DNA of 64,000 bases from Oscillospiraceae bacterium (GCA_025757845.1 CP107211.1:2666001-2730000); one strand, 5' to 3'; shown: positions 45,729 to 54,475, counted from the first letter of the stretch. Notes: generated by a model from the sequence alone, not told the origin. Numbers and translations are program-made.

Positions 45729-46154
45729 TTATCGGGCCGTGTCCAGCAGACGCGCCAGCTTCTTCAGCCCGCGCCGGATGCTGTCCCACACACGGCGGCG
45801 GTCAGCACCCTCGATCCGAGCAATCTCGGCCACCGTCATGCCCAGGTAAAACCGGGCATAGATACGCCGGGCCTGGATGGCGGGCAGCTTCATCAGCGCG
45901 GCATACACTTCCTCCCGCAGCTGCTTCTGCTCCAGGATTTCCTCCGGGGTGAGCGGGCGGTTGAGGGCGTCATGTTCAATGCCGTCCTCCCGGTTCAGAG
46001 AGTAATGGGCCTTGTGCCGGAACTTCCGGCGCTCGTAGGCGGCATCGTTCTGCTGCTGGCCCCGGATCGCAGCCAGCACTTCCTCGGCCACATCCACAAA
46101 GACATCGGTTTTATATACATCGGGATACAGATCCCGAAGATTGATCTTCTGCAT
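45729..46154 (-). CDS. small sigma-70-family factor of the ICE
   Basis: 141 residues. The C-terminal half is a sigma region 4 helix-turn-helix (LPAIQARRIYARFYLGMTVAEIARIEGADRRRVWDSIRRGLKKL). The first half holds the ALNRPLTPEEILEQKQLREEV segment typical of the Tn916 Orf7-like regulators. It probably promotes expression of transfer genes. GGAGG precedes the ATG at 46154; the longer frame upstream lacks an RBS. Operator-like repeats lie about 150-180 bases upstream. Confidence 0.82.
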   Translation of the reverse strand: MQKINLRDLYPDVYKTDVFVDVAEEVLAAIRGQQQNDAAYERRKFRHKAHYSLNREDGIEHDALNRPLTPEEILEQKQLREEVYAALMKLPAIQARRIYARFYLGMTVAEIARIEGADRRRVWDSIRRGLKKLARLLDTAR

Positions 46155-46608
46155 TATGTACCTCCATTTCGATTCACTGGTTGACGGGTGAAGCGAAACG
46201 AAGGCGGTGGGCGACACCGTTCGGGGAAATTCCCGAAAAAACGACAAGCAAAAGCGCCAGCATCCGAAGAACGGCGGCTGGCGCTTTTGAAAGGGGGTTG
46301 ATAGTGCTTCTGAACCAGCCACGATAGTGCCTGTTCATAAGCAGATGGTGGCCGATTGACGGTCAGACTTTTTTTGGCAGGTAAATTCCTGCCGAATTAT
46401 GTCGAAGCGGTATTTGCTTCACGGCGGCTCCCTCCTAAAGCCGCCGTGTCAGCGTATAGGCGTCACTCCTTTGTCGAAGGCATAAGAACGGCGGCCTTGA
46501 TTTTGTCAAAGCCGCCGCAGGTGAGTTTAGAGCATGGCGATTGCCTGCTGAACGACGGCTTTTTTTCTTTTGCCGTCGTCCGGCAGATGGATTTCATATA
46601 GATTTCGG
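46155..46608. other. hairpin-rich noncoding stretch between sigma gene and transglycosylase gene
   Basis: No gene seen. It contains AAGCGCCAGC/GCTGGCGCTT (46252-46288), a CGGCGGCT/AGCCGCCG pair (about 46422-46448), GGCGGC/GCCGCC (about 46491-46519) and GACGGC/GCCGTC (about 46553-46578). It also includes the operator-like repeats at 46298-46334. Confidence 0.5.
46298..46334. promoter_or_regulatory. tandem operator-like repeats
   Basis: ACGATAGTGCCTGT (46321-46334) matches the Xre operator ACGATAGTACCTAT in 12 of 14 positions. A weaker copy (TTGATAGTGCTTCT, 46298-46311) lies 23 bases before it. It lies upstream of the sigma gene, so the repressor may also control that gene. Confidence 0.5.
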
Positions 46609-47319
46609 TTACGATTGGTCTTGCAAGATGCTTTGTGCCTCACTCTCGCTTATGTAGCCATATTGGATCATTTTCTGGACAACATACTCTTGACGTTGCT
46701 CTGCCAGTTCCGGGTTTGCGGTCAATGAATAAATCGAGGGCGCATTGGGAATACCTGCCAAAAGTGTACATTCATAATCCGTCATATCTATGGGGGCTTT
46801 CCCAAAATATCCTTGACTTGCATCGTAAATACAGTAGTAGCCGTCTCCGAAATAGATGGAATTGACATACAACTCTAAAATCTCGTCTTTCGTATAGGCG
46901 TTTTCCAGTCGGAAGGCCATAAACATCTCAGCAATCTTACGGATAAAACTTTTTTCCTGCGTGAAATACAGGTTTTTGGCAAGTTGCTGTGTTATGGTGC
47001 TGCCACCCTCACGCAGACTCCAAGAGGTCAGATTATTCCAAGCGGCTCGGCCTATGGCAATCAGGTCGATCCCAAAATGCTGTTCAAAACGGTGATCTTC
47101 TACCGCCACAACGGCGTCCAAATAAATCTCCGGGATTTCAGCAAGGGTAGTATAATTGGGATCGGCTTGAATCTCTGCGACTTTCTCATCAAGAGGTTGC
47201 TCGGCAAGTGCATCACGGTACATTTTATAACCAAATCCGCCCAAAACACTGCCAGCAACGAGCATGGCCAGCATCGCTAGAGCGAAGAAGCGAAATAGGA
47301 ACTTTCTTATTCTTTTCAT
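46609..47319 (-). CDS. monofunctional peptidoglycan transglycosylase (GT51)
   Basis: 236 residues: one N-terminal membrane anchor (about 8-30), then a GT51 domain with the catalytic Glu motif EDHRFEQHFGID (about 73-84) and GGSTITQQLAKN (about 105-116). It polymerises lipid II into glycan strands at the outer face of the membrane and has no transpeptidase domain. Its place in an ICE cargo block beside an antimicrobial-peptide-type transporter suggests envelope protection, for example by consuming or competing for lipid II; this is inference. Confidence 0.9.
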   Translation of the reverse strand: MKRIRKFLFRFFALAMLAMLVAGSVLGGFGYKMYRDALAEQPLDEKVAEIQADPNYTTLAEIPEIYLDAVVAVEDHRFEQHFGIDLIAIGRAAWNNLTSWSLREGGSTITQQLAKNLYFTQEKSFIRKIAEMFMAFRLENAYTKDEILELYVNSIYFGDGYYCIYDASQGYFGKAPIDMTDYECTLLAGIPNAPSIYSLTANPELAEQRQEYVVQKMIQYGYISESEAQSILQDQS

Positions 47320-47369
47320 ACTGCACCTGCCTTTCCGTTTGAAATAGCGCCTATGTCATAGGCTCCGGC

Positions 47370-47723
47370 TTACGAATTGCCACCGTATTGTTCCTGCACG
47401 GCGGCAGGCATTTCATCAAATTGCACTTCCGCCCAGGTGACAACGCCTCGGAATGGAGCCACCTTCAGACATAGATATGCATCGTCAGTGAGAATTCGGC
47501 TCGTTTCAAAGCTCAGTTCTCTTTCTGCCCCGGTCTCGTCGTAGGTACTTAATGTGTAGCGATAATTCATCGCTCCATGCGGTGCAATCTCGGTTACACA
47601 GTCGTTATCAATTTGCGTGTAGTAGTCCGAGCTTCTTTGTGTAGCCAGAAAAGCAACTACGATAAACGCTACCAACAAAATAGCTATGGAAGCAATGATG
47701 ATTGTTTTTTTCTTTGCGTTCAT
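47370..47723 (-). CDS. YxeA/DUF1093-like secreted protein
   Basis: 117 residues: an N-terminal membrane anchor or signal (about 7-28) followed by a small beta-rich domain (YYTQIDNDCVTEIAPHG..., then YRYTLSTYDETG and LKVAPFRGVVTWAEV). This pattern is that of YxeA/DUF1093 proteins, often encoded next to bacitracin or peptide-resistance transporters. The role is unknown. It lies 50 bases before the transglycosylase gene on the same strand. Confidence 0.7.
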   Translation of the reverse strand: MNAKKKTIIIASIAILLVAFIVVAFLATQRSSDYYTQIDNDCVTEIAPHGAMNYRYTLSTYDETGAERELSFETSRILTDDAYLCLKVAPFRGVVTWAEVQFDEMPAAVQEQYGGNS

Positions 47724-47735
47724 AATGAGTACTCC

Positions 47736-48353
47736 TTATTCAATCTCAATGGATACGGTTCCGTCCGCCTGGTCGCCCCACACTCCGATATAAGTGCTTG
47801 TGCCATCTACTTCAACTGTGCCATCGTACTCACCGCTCTCCGAGAGAAGAATGGTCGGATCATCTGCTCCTGAGCGAAGAAAAACCGCTGCCTCGCCGTT
47901 TTCAAGCGAAAGAGAACAGGTGATGTGGATCGTACTACCCGCTTCGCGCTCCAGGGTAGTACCACCAAACAAAATCTCTGTACCTGTCAAATTGGAATAC
48001 GTTGCTTCATAGGACCCCGTGTAATCATCTGCACCGTTCTCCTTGTGGCCTTGCAGTTTACTTTGGGGCGTCAGCGCAGCAGTCCCCGCATCATCAACAA
48101 GTTTGCCAAAGGCTTCTAAAATGCTGTCTTTTGCCTGGCCATCGTCTGCCTCAGATAAATCACCAAGAGCCTGATCAGCTCCATCCGCCAATCCGTTCAG
48201 TACAATATCTGTGCCGTTCGCCAATCCATTTAACACGGCATCCGTCCCGTCGGCCAAAGACTGCATGGCCGTCGAGCATCCAGACAAACTGCCGATACAA
48301 AAAATTGCGCAGAGAAGGGCACAGATTTTACCTGCATAGTTTAATTTTCGCAT
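47736..48353 (-). CDS. predicted lipoprotein with short N-terminal repeats
   Basis: 205 residues. The lipobox LSGC ends at Cys about 26. After it come three imperfect repeats of the type GLADGTDAVLN / GLANGTDIVLN / GLADGADQALG (about 33-64). A C-terminal beta-rich domain (ITCSLSLENGEAAVFLRSG... to IEIE) may be immunoglobulin-like. A surface immunity or sensor lipoprotein, as in lantibiotic systems, is plausible. It lies 12 bases upstream of the YxeA-like gene. Confidence 0.7.
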   Translation of the reverse strand: MRKLNYAGKICALLCAIFCIGSLSGCSTAMQSLADGTDAVLNGLANGTDIVLNGLADGADQALGDLSEADDGQAKDSILEAFGKLVDDAGTAALTPQSKLQGHKENGADDYTGSYEATYSNLTGTEILFGGTTLEREAGSTIHITCSLSLENGEAAVFLRSGADDPTILLSESGEYDGTVEVDGTSTYIGVWGDQADGTVSIEIE

Positions 48354-48369
48354 GAACTCTCTCCTTTCG

Positions 48370-49173
48370 TCAGGCGCGACGCCTGCCGCGACCCTTTTTG
48401 ACTTTTTTCTTTTTCGTATTGCCCGCTTTTTTGCTGGGGCGGGAAAGCAGCAATATCGCCATCGTCAAAACCAGCACCGCCGCTATGCCTGCCAGCGCCA
48501 GCAAAGTGCTTGGGGCCTGCGTAGCGCCGTTATATGCCTGCATATCAAAACCAGCGAGGATCAGCGCCGCCGAAAACGGGTAGGCAGAGAGCAGGAAGCC
48601 GCTCTTAAAAAACAAAATGCAATACCCCAGGAAGAACGTCAGAAGCGACCCGCCCAGGTAGGCTCCACGCATCTGGCCGAAAATCAGGATCATCGGCATA
48701 CAGACCAGGCTGGTATTGAAAGCGGCTGCGACTAACTGCACGCCCTGCCGCAGCAGAACGGCGGCAGAAAGCCCATCCAAACCGGCGAGCGTGCCGGTTA
48801 GAACCGTTACGGCTACACTATAAATCCCAAACAGGATCGACAGGAAAATCGTGACGATCAGTTTCCCGCCCAGCAGCTTTGGGTATGATACCGGCACCGT
48901 CAATAGATTCTTCATGGTGTCATTTGTATTCTCACGGTCGATCAGCCAGCCGCCGATCATGACAAGCGAGATTGGCAGAAAAATCTGCGTGTTTCCCCAA
49001 ATCACATTGGCAAACAGTTTGACAAAATCAAAGTTCTGATCCCGCATCTCCGGGTTGATAATCAGCTGGGTGCCATACTGCACAACAGGGCAGAGCGCCA
49101 GAGCCACAATACCAACCAGCAGGATCTGGCAGCGCCGCAGCTTGCGCCATTCTCCTTTTAGAATACTCCACAT
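48370..49173 (-). CDS. ABC-2 permease, lantibiotic-immunity type (second permease)
   Basis: 267 residues with about six hydrophobic segments. The segment IDRENTNDTMKNLLTVPVSYPKLLGGKL (about 78-105) matches the corresponding loop of the neighbouring permease and of NisG/EpiG/BcrB-like proteins. The C-terminus is an extraordinarily basic tail of about 25 residues (KKAGNTKKKKVKKGRGRRR). AAGGAGG precedes the ATG. With the upstream permease and ATPase it should form an exporter for membrane-active peptides. Confidence 0.82.
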   Translation of the reverse strand: MWSILKGEWRKLRRCQILLVGIVALALCPVVQYGTQLIINPEMRDQNFDFVKLFANVIWGNTQIFLPISLVMIGGWLIDRENTNDTMKNLLTVPVSYPKLLGGKLIVTIFLSILFGIYSVAVTVLTGTLAGLDGLSAAVLLRQGVQLVAAAFNTSLVCMPMILIFGQMRGAYLGGSLLTFFLGYCILFFKSGFLLSAYPFSAALILAGFDMQAYNGATQAPSTLLALAGIAAVLVLTMAILLLSRPSKKAGNTKKKKVKKGRGRRRA

Positions 49174-49187
49174 GACTTTACACCTCC

Positions 49188-50000
49188 TTAACAGCTCTGA
49201 CGCTTATAGACCAGCGCGATCAATGTCAGGAACACCGCCGACTCCAGGATAACGACCAGGAACGCCTGAGGCGTTGTCACAAAGTAAGGACTGATCCGTT
49301 CCATCAATTCCGTCATCTGTGCGCTGGAGCTGGATGTGTCCAGATACTGAAAGAACCAGCGGAAGGTCAGCGGTCCAGGTAACAGCGTACCCGCATTGAA
49401 CCCAAAGGGCTGCATGATGAAATAGTCGTTGGTGCCAAAAATATAGTTGACCGCCGTATAGAAGAACGTGATGATTACGGAGATAATGTAACTACGGTTC
49501 AAAAGCACCACCAGGAGGACGCAGGGCAACGCCCCGGCCCACATCATAATTCCCTGTCCGATGCCTACAAAAAACAGCTTCCAAAAGCCGACCGGCTCCA
49601 GCCCGGATGCCAGCACGATAGCCAAATTGACCAGGCCGCCGACAGCCATAAACGCGACGGAAAACAGAAACAGCAACGTCATCTTCGCCAAGGCCAGCGC
49701 AGGTTTGCTCACGGGAACAGTCATCAGGTTCTTTAGGGTATCGTTGTCCTGTTCTTCAAAGAGCAGATTCGATGCCAAAACCACCACAGCGGGCATCAGA
49801 AGCAGATAGGCGCTCAACTGGAACAGAGTGGACATCAGGCGATCCACCGCTTCCGCGCCACTTGAAAACTCCTGCATCTCCGGCAGAAACAGCGCACATC
49901 CCAAGGGGATCAAAGCCGAAATGGCCGCAGCCGCAAAGAACAGGGGCTTTCGTTTTAGCTTGGCAAACTCACAGCGCAAAAGTTTAAGCAATGCCCTCAC
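49188..50000 (-). CDS. ABC-2 permease, lantibiotic-immunity type (first permease)
   Basis: About 270 residues, six hydrophobic segments, with the loop FEEQDNDTLKNLMTVPVSKPALALAK shared with the second permease. I place the start at GTG 50000 (overlapping the ATPase gene by 17 bases); TTG 49991 is an alternative. The longer frame to 50081 lies inside the ATPase gene. The pairing of two related permeases with one ATPase follows the NisFEG/SpaFEG plan. Confidence 0.82.
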   Translation of the reverse strand: MRALLKLLRCEFAKLKRKPLFFAAAAISALIPLGCALFLPEMQEFSSGAEAVDRLMSTLFQLSAYLLLMPAVVVLASNLLFEEQDNDTLKNLMTVPVSKPALALAKMTLLFLFSVAFMAVGGLVNLAIVLASGLEPVGFWKLFFVGIGQGIMMWAGALPCVLLVVLLNRSYIISVIITFFYTAVNYIFGTNDYFIMQPFGFNAGTLLPGPLTFRWFFQYLDTSSSSAQMTELMERISPYFVTTPQAFLVVILESAVFLTLIALVYKRQSC

Positions 50001-50907
50001 CCCCTGTAACCTGTTTGAAGTAATCTTCCAGAGTGTCCTCATAGAGATGGGCATCGGACACAGACAGTCCTGCGTCCACAAACAGCCGGACTGCCGCGCC
50101 GGTGTCCAACTGAAGGTCGCGGACCGTCAGCTCATTGGCACTGTCCACCTGAATATTCTGAATGCCAAGTTTGCTTTGGAGCAGGTGAGCAGCCAGTGCC
50201 GCATTAGACACCGTGAAACGGAAATATTTCCCGTTCTTTGCTTCCAGCTCCTCCAGGCTTTCTTCCTCCAGCAATACGCCGTGGTCAATGATTCCGATGT
50301 CATCGGCCAGCAGGGAAATCTCCGACAGGATATGACTGGAGATCAAAATGGTTTTCCCTGTGGCATCGCACAGTTCCCGAATGAAATCACGCACTTCTGC
50401 GATGCCGATAGGGTCGAGGCCGTTGATCGGCTCGTCCAAAATCAGCAATTCAGGGTTGTGCATGACAGCCAGTGCGATGGCAAGACGCTGCTTCATGCCC
50501 AGCGAATACTGGGAAAACAGCTTTTTGTCCCGGTATGGCAGGTTGACGACTTCCAGAGCGCTCTTGATATATTTGGGACTTTTGAGACCTCGCAGATCGG
50601 CAAAGATCTGAAGGTTTTCTGTCCCTGTCAGGTTCGGGTAAAATCCCGGTGCTTCAATCAAGGAGCCGATACGGGGCAGGATGTTCTTTTCGTTGCCGCG
50701 AAGCGGTTTGCCGAAAATCTTCACATCGCCGGAGGATGGAGCAGTAAGGCCCAGCAACATCCGCATGGTGGTGGTTTTCCCGGCTCCGTTGCGGCCCAGC
50801 AGGCCGTAGATACGCCCTTTCCTCACATGGATGGACAGATTGGACACACTGTGCTGCTCTCCGTATGTTTTGGTAAGGCCACGGGTTTCGATAACATAAT
50901 CGCTCAT
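49984..50907 (-). CDS. ABC transporter ATPase, BcrA/NisF type
   Basis: 307 residues. Walker A is GRNGAGKTT, the Q-loop is EAPGFYPNLTG, the signature is YSLGMKQRLAIA, Walker B is LLILDEPINGLDP and the H-loop is SSHILSEI. Such ATPases drive bacitracin or lantibiotic removal from the membrane. It is the first gene of a six-gene minus-strand operon, with a divergent two-component system upstream. GGAGG precedes the ATG. Direct repeats in the promoter suggest response-regulator activation. Confidence 0.92.
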   Translation of the reverse strand: MSDYVIETRGLTKTYGEQHSVSNLSIHVRKGRIYGLLGRNGAGKTTTMRMLLGLTAPSSGDVKIFGKPLRGNEKNILPRIGSLIEAPGFYPNLTGTENLQIFADLRGLKSPKYIKSALEVVNLPYRDKKLFSQYSLGMKQRLAIALAVMHNPELLILDEPINGLDPIGIAEVRDFIRELCDATGKTILISSHILSEISLLADDIGIIDHGVLLEEESLEELEAKNGKYFRFTVSNAALAAHLLQSKLGIQNIQVDSANELTVRDLQLDTGAAVRLFVDAGLSVSDAHLYEDTLEDYFKQVTGGEGIA

Positions 50908-50937
50908 GTGCGAATACCTCCTTTTCGTGATGGTCTA

Positions 50938-50980
50938 AGCATACCATCTCAACCTTGAGATAACGCTGAGCCAACCTTGA
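50938..50980 (-). promoter_or_regulatory. response-regulator-type promoter of the transporter operon
   Basis: Minus-strand -10 TATGCT (50943-50938) has no proper -35. Two direct copies of TCAAGGTTG (50958-50950 and 50980-50972) lie 22 bases apart and overlap the -35 zone. The proximal copy is also part of a TCTCAAccTTGAGA palindrome. This geometry fits activation by the adjacent OmpR-type regulator. Confidence 0.65.
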
Positions 50981-51030
50981 ATTATCTCTGAGATTTTAGA
51001 CACAGAATAGGCATCCGGCATCCTTTGCGG

Positions 51031-51036
51031 TATAAT
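51031..51036 (+). promoter_or_regulatory. -10 of the two-component operon
   Basis: TATAAT, 25 bases before the response-regulator start. The -35 is unclear; the upstream DNA is the shared divergent regulatory region. Confidence 0.4.
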
Positions 51037-51060
51037 GAAAATAAAGATAGGTGGTGAAAT

Positions 51061-51762
51061 TTGCTTATGACAAATCACAAAATACTGCTGGTCGATGATG
51101 ACCGCGATGTATTGGAAATGCTGCTCTCCATTTTCCAGCGGGCAGGGTATACAAATCTACGAACTGCCGCATCGGGCGCTGAGGCACTGCGGATATGGCA
51201 GGAAGAACAGCCAAGTCTGATTGTGCTGGATGTGATGATGCCGGATATGGACGGCTTTTCGGTTTTGAAAAAGATACGCCGGACAAGCCGGGTCCCTGTT
51301 CTGATGCTTACCGCCCGTGGTGAAGCAGAGGATCGCATTGAAGGGTTAGAAATTGGTGCAGATGACTATCTCGCCAAGCCGTTTTTGCCCAAAGAATTGC
51401 TGCTCAGAGTCGGCGCGATCCTCAGCCGCGCTTACCCAAGGCAAAATGAAATGGTGGAACTCGCTGGAGCCACCGTGGATATGGACAATGCAGAAGTTTG
51501 GAAAAACGGTGAAAAACAGGCATTGACCGCCAAAGAGATGCAGCTTTTTGAAAAGCTGTATCAAAACGCAGGGCGGATCGTGACCACGGGTATCCTGTGC
51601 GAGACAATATGTGGAGAGTTTTGGCAAGGGTATGAAAGCACCCTTTCTACCCATATCCGGCACCTGCGGGAAAAGATTGAAGAGAACCCATCAAAGCCGG
51701 TTTCCCTTGTCACTGTCAAGGGCCTTGGTTATCGCCTCAATCTCAAGGAGGTGTCACCATGA
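51061..51762 (+). CDS. OmpR-family response regulator of the ICE cargo
   Basis: 233 residues from TTG 51061 (AGGTGG 6 bases before); ATG 51067 would give 231. The receiver has DDD near 13-15, the phospho-Asp in IVLDVMMPDMDGF (about 60), Thr in MLTARGE and Lys in AKPF. The winged helix ends in GLGYRLNLKE. It overlaps the kinase gene by four bases (ATGA). It probably controls the divergent transporter operon. Confidence 0.92.
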   Translation: MLMTNHKILLVDDDRDVLEMLLSIFQRAGYTNLRTAASGAEALRIWQEEQPSLIVLDVMMPDMDGFSVLKKIRRTSRVPVLMLTARGEAEDRIEGLEIGADDYLAKPFLPKELLLRVGAILSRAYPRQNEMVELAGATVDMDNAEVWKNGEKQALTAKEMQLFEKLYQNAGRIVTTGILCETICGEFWQGYESTLSTHIRHLREKIEENPSKPVSLVTVKGLGYRLNLKEVSP

Positions 51763-53135
51763 GCGCGGTGCAGCGTTTTTTCCGGCGGTATATCGTTTCC
51801 ACGGTCGGAATCGTAATTTTATTTTTGGCCGTTAACCTCGCCTTGTTCGTTGCAATCATCCTTACAGGAAGTATGAGCGGGGCGGATACCTCTTTTTCCG
51901 TCCGCGACTTCTCGGACCACGTTGTGATGCAGGATGAAAAATGGGTTGCAGATGATGCCGCCCTCTCCATGTTGCAAGAGCAATCTGCCTGGGCGATGTT
52001 GCTAAACGAAGATGGCGATGTTGTCTGGCAGCAGAATTTGCCGGAAAAGTTGCCGCGTTCCTATACGAGTGCGGAAGTGGCCTCTTTCAGCCGCTGGTAT
52101 CTGGAAGACTATCCGGTGAAAATATGGACGCGTGCGGACGGCAACCTTATGGTTGTCGGCTATCAACCTGGAACGCTGGTAAAGTATTATTTTTCTCTGG
52201 AGTGGCCCTATATGGGGGTTATGCTCGGTGGAATCGCAGCGGTTTTTATTATCAATCTGCTGCTCATTGTTTTCCTGATTCTTCGGAACACACGCAAAGT
52301 AGAAAGAGCTATGACGCCCATTCTGCAAGGTATTCAAAATTTAAGTCACGGAAAAGCGTCACATCTGGAGGAACAAGGGGAACTGGCCGAAATCAACGCC
52401 GGACTGAACCGGGCCGCAGACTATATGAAGAAAAAGGACAACACCAGAGCGGAGTGGATTCGCGGAGTATCCCACGACATTCGCACACCGCTTTCGATGG
52501 TCCTGGGGTATGCCAGCGAGCTGGAAGATGACCGCAACCTTCCGCCGAACGCAAGAAAACAGGCAGGGATTATTCGCCGGGAAAGCGAAAAGATGAAACG
52601 GCTGATTGACGATTTGAACCTGACCACCAAGCTGGAATATGCGCTTCAACCCGTTCATTTCAAAGATGTGGATTGGGTTGAGACCAGCCGCCAAGCTGTC
52701 AGTGAAGTGCTGAACAGCGGCCTGGACAGCCGGTATGAGATCGTATTTGCCGAGATGCAGCCAGGGCGCACAATCCACCTTTTGGGGGACGAGGGCCTGC
52801 TGCGGCGTATGCTGGATAATCTGCTCCGTAACAGTATCACCCACAATCCACAAGGATGCAGGATTGCCGTTTCTGTCGGAGAAGAAAATGGGCGCTGCAT
52901 TTGCACGGTTTCAGATGACGGAATGGGAATCACACCGGAACGTCTGAAGGCATTAAATCGCGGGGATGACATTGCCAGCACCCAGGGCAGCGATGAAAAG
53001 TCAGAGCATGGTCTGGGCTTAAAACTGGTAGCACAGATCGTAAAATCACATCGCGGAATCGTCGCTTTTTCCGCCAACGCCCCGCATGGGTTAGAAGTTA
53101 GAATCTCGCTGCCGACCCAGCCGCTTATTTCATAA
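51759..53135 (+). CDS. sensor histidine kinase of the ICE cargo
   Basis: 458 residues with all domains intact. Two membrane helices (about 12-36 and 145-172) flank an extracellular domain of about 105 residues. HAMP-like linker, H-box VSHDIRTPLSMVLGYASEL, N-box LLRRMLDNLLRNSITHN, G1 SDDGMGITP and G2 HGLGLKLVAQI follow. The large sensor loop suggests direct ligand detection rather than the intramembrane BceS type. Confidence 0.93.
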   Translation: MSAVQRFFRRYIVSTVGIVILFLAVNLALFVAIILTGSMSGADTSFSVRDFSDHVVMQDEKWVADDAALSMLQEQSAWAMLLNEDGDVVWQQNLPEKLPRSYTSAEVASFSRWYLEDYPVKIWTRADGNLMVVGYQPGTLVKYYFSLEWPYMGVMLGGIAAVFIINLLLIVFLILRNTRKVERAMTPILQGIQNLSHGKASHLEEQGELAEINAGLNRAADYMKKKDNTRAEWIRGVSHDIRTPLSMVLGYASELEDDRNLPPNARKQAGIIRRESEKMKRLIDDLNLTTKLEYALQPVHFKDVDWVETSRQAVSEVLNSGLDSRYEIVFAEMQPGRTIHLLGDEGLLRRMLDNLLRNSITHNPQGCRIAVSVGEENGRCICTVSDDGMGITPERLKALNRGDDIASTQGSDEKSEHGLGLKLVAQIVKSHRGIVAFSANAPHGLEVRISLPTQPLIS

Positions 53136-53165
53136 GCATAGAACAAAACCCGGAAAGGAAAACAG

Positions 53166-54290
53166 ATGAGCCAATATCTTGAAGCACTGCGGCAGGCAAT
53201 GGTCATTTATCCGATAATCATTGTCCTGTTCACAGTGCCGTACATCGCATGGAGTTATCATAAATATGGATCAGTCCTCAGTTTACGGGTGCTGATCGTG
53301 TACAGCTTTATTTTGTACCTTCTCTGCGTCTACTGCCTTGTCATTCTACCGCTGCCTACGCCGGAGAAAGCGGCTACGCTGCATGGGCATAAAGCTCAAC
53401 TCATCCCATTTTCTTTCATCGCCGATATAGCCAAACAAGCGCAGATCCAGCCTGGACAGCCTGCAAGTTGGCTTAGCATTTTCACCGGCAGTGCCTTCTG
53501 GACCACCGTGTTCAATCTGTTTATGACAATGCCTTTCGGTGTCTATCTGCGTTACTACTTCTGCTATAATTGGCGCAAAACTTTGAGACTATCTTTTTTG
53601 CTCTCTCTGTTTTTCGAGCTGACCCAACTCAGCGGCCTGTATTTTGTCTATCCAGGCAGCTACCGCCTGTTTGACGTAGACGACCTGATCGTCAACACTG
53701 CGGGCAGCATGATTGGATTTGCCTTGGCCGGGCCAGTGAGCCATCTGCTGCCTACCCGACAAGAATTGGATACCGTTAGTTTCCGGCGGGGTGCGTCCAT
53801 CTCCTTTACGCGGCGTGTTTTCTCATTTCTGGCCGATATGGCTTGCCTGACCTTTGCATCAGGTATTCTGGCCGTAGTTGTGGTCTCGTTTGGAATCACT
53901 CTCTCCATTCAATGGATGCCAGTTCTATTTATTGCCTACTTTGGGCTGCTGCCCATTTTGCTCCACGGTCAGACGCCCGGCAAACGGCTGACCCGCATGA
54001 AAATCATGCAAAGGAATGGCGATGCGGCACATTGGTATCAATATTTTCTGCGCTATGGCCTGCTGATTGCAGGTCTGGTCGGAGCACCATATTACTTGAA
54101 CCGGCTACTATTTATTCTGATGGACGTATTGCATCTGGACAGTTTAGCATCACTCGTACTGCATGGGTTACTGATCGGTGGGTATTTGTTCTGGCTATTC
54201 TTTGCCGGGATTCGTATGGCCCTGCACAAGCCCTTGTTCTATGAGCGATGGTCACGGACAAAATTGGTAAGCACTATAAATCGCACATAA
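53166..54290 (+). CDS. VanZ-like / RDD fusion membrane protein
   Basis: 374 residues. The N-terminal half is a VanZ domain: helices around VLIVYSFILYLLCVYCLVILPLP, an LIPFSFI segment, and FFELTQLSGLYFVYPGSYRLFDVDDLIVNTAGSMIGF with the conserved ELTQ and DxDDLIxNTxG motifs. The C-terminal half is an RDD domain (RRVFSFLADM..., then GQTPGKRLTRMKIM). VanZ-type proteins give low-level glycopeptide or peptide tolerance. It is the third gene of the two-component operon. Confidence 0.85.
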   Translation: MSQYLEALRQAMVIYPIIIVLFTVPYIAWSYHKYGSVLSLRVLIVYSFILYLLCVYCLVILPLPTPEKAATLHGHKAQLIPFSFIADIAKQAQIQPGQPASWLSIFTGSAFWTTVFNLFMTMPFGVYLRYYFCYNWRKTLRLSFLLSLFFELTQLSGLYFVYPGSYRLFDVDDLIVNTAGSMIGFALAGPVSHLLPTRQELDTVSFRRGASISFTRRVFSFLADMACLTFASGILAVVVVSFGITLSIQWMPVLFIAYFGLLPILLHGQTPGKRLTRMKIMQRNGDAAHWYQYFLRYGLLIAGLVGAPYYLNRLLFILMDVLHLDSLASLVLHGLLIGGYLFWLFFAGIRMALHKPLFYERWSRTKLVSTINRT

Positions 54291-54418
54291 ATACGGACTT
54301 ATTCACCACATTTTAAGCAGCCGTAAAACAAGTACGGGAGTGACTGGCAAGCGATGCCTGTGGCTATCCAGATAGCCCCACGCGCTTGTTGAGGGAAGTC
54401 CCCCAAGCCCCCTTGGAA

Positions 54419-54462
54419 CACAGATTTTCAATCTGTGGCTGCGCGTTCTTGTGAACGCTTTT
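54419..54462 (+). terminator. double hairpin after the VanZ-RDD gene
   Basis: CACAGATT/AATCTGTG (54419-54437), then GCGTTC-TTGT-GAACGC followed by TTTT (54443-54462). It ends the cargo operon before the convergent relaxase gene. The rest of 54291-54475 holds nothing recognised. Confidence 0.55.
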
Positions 54463-54475
54463 GACTGCTACCAGC

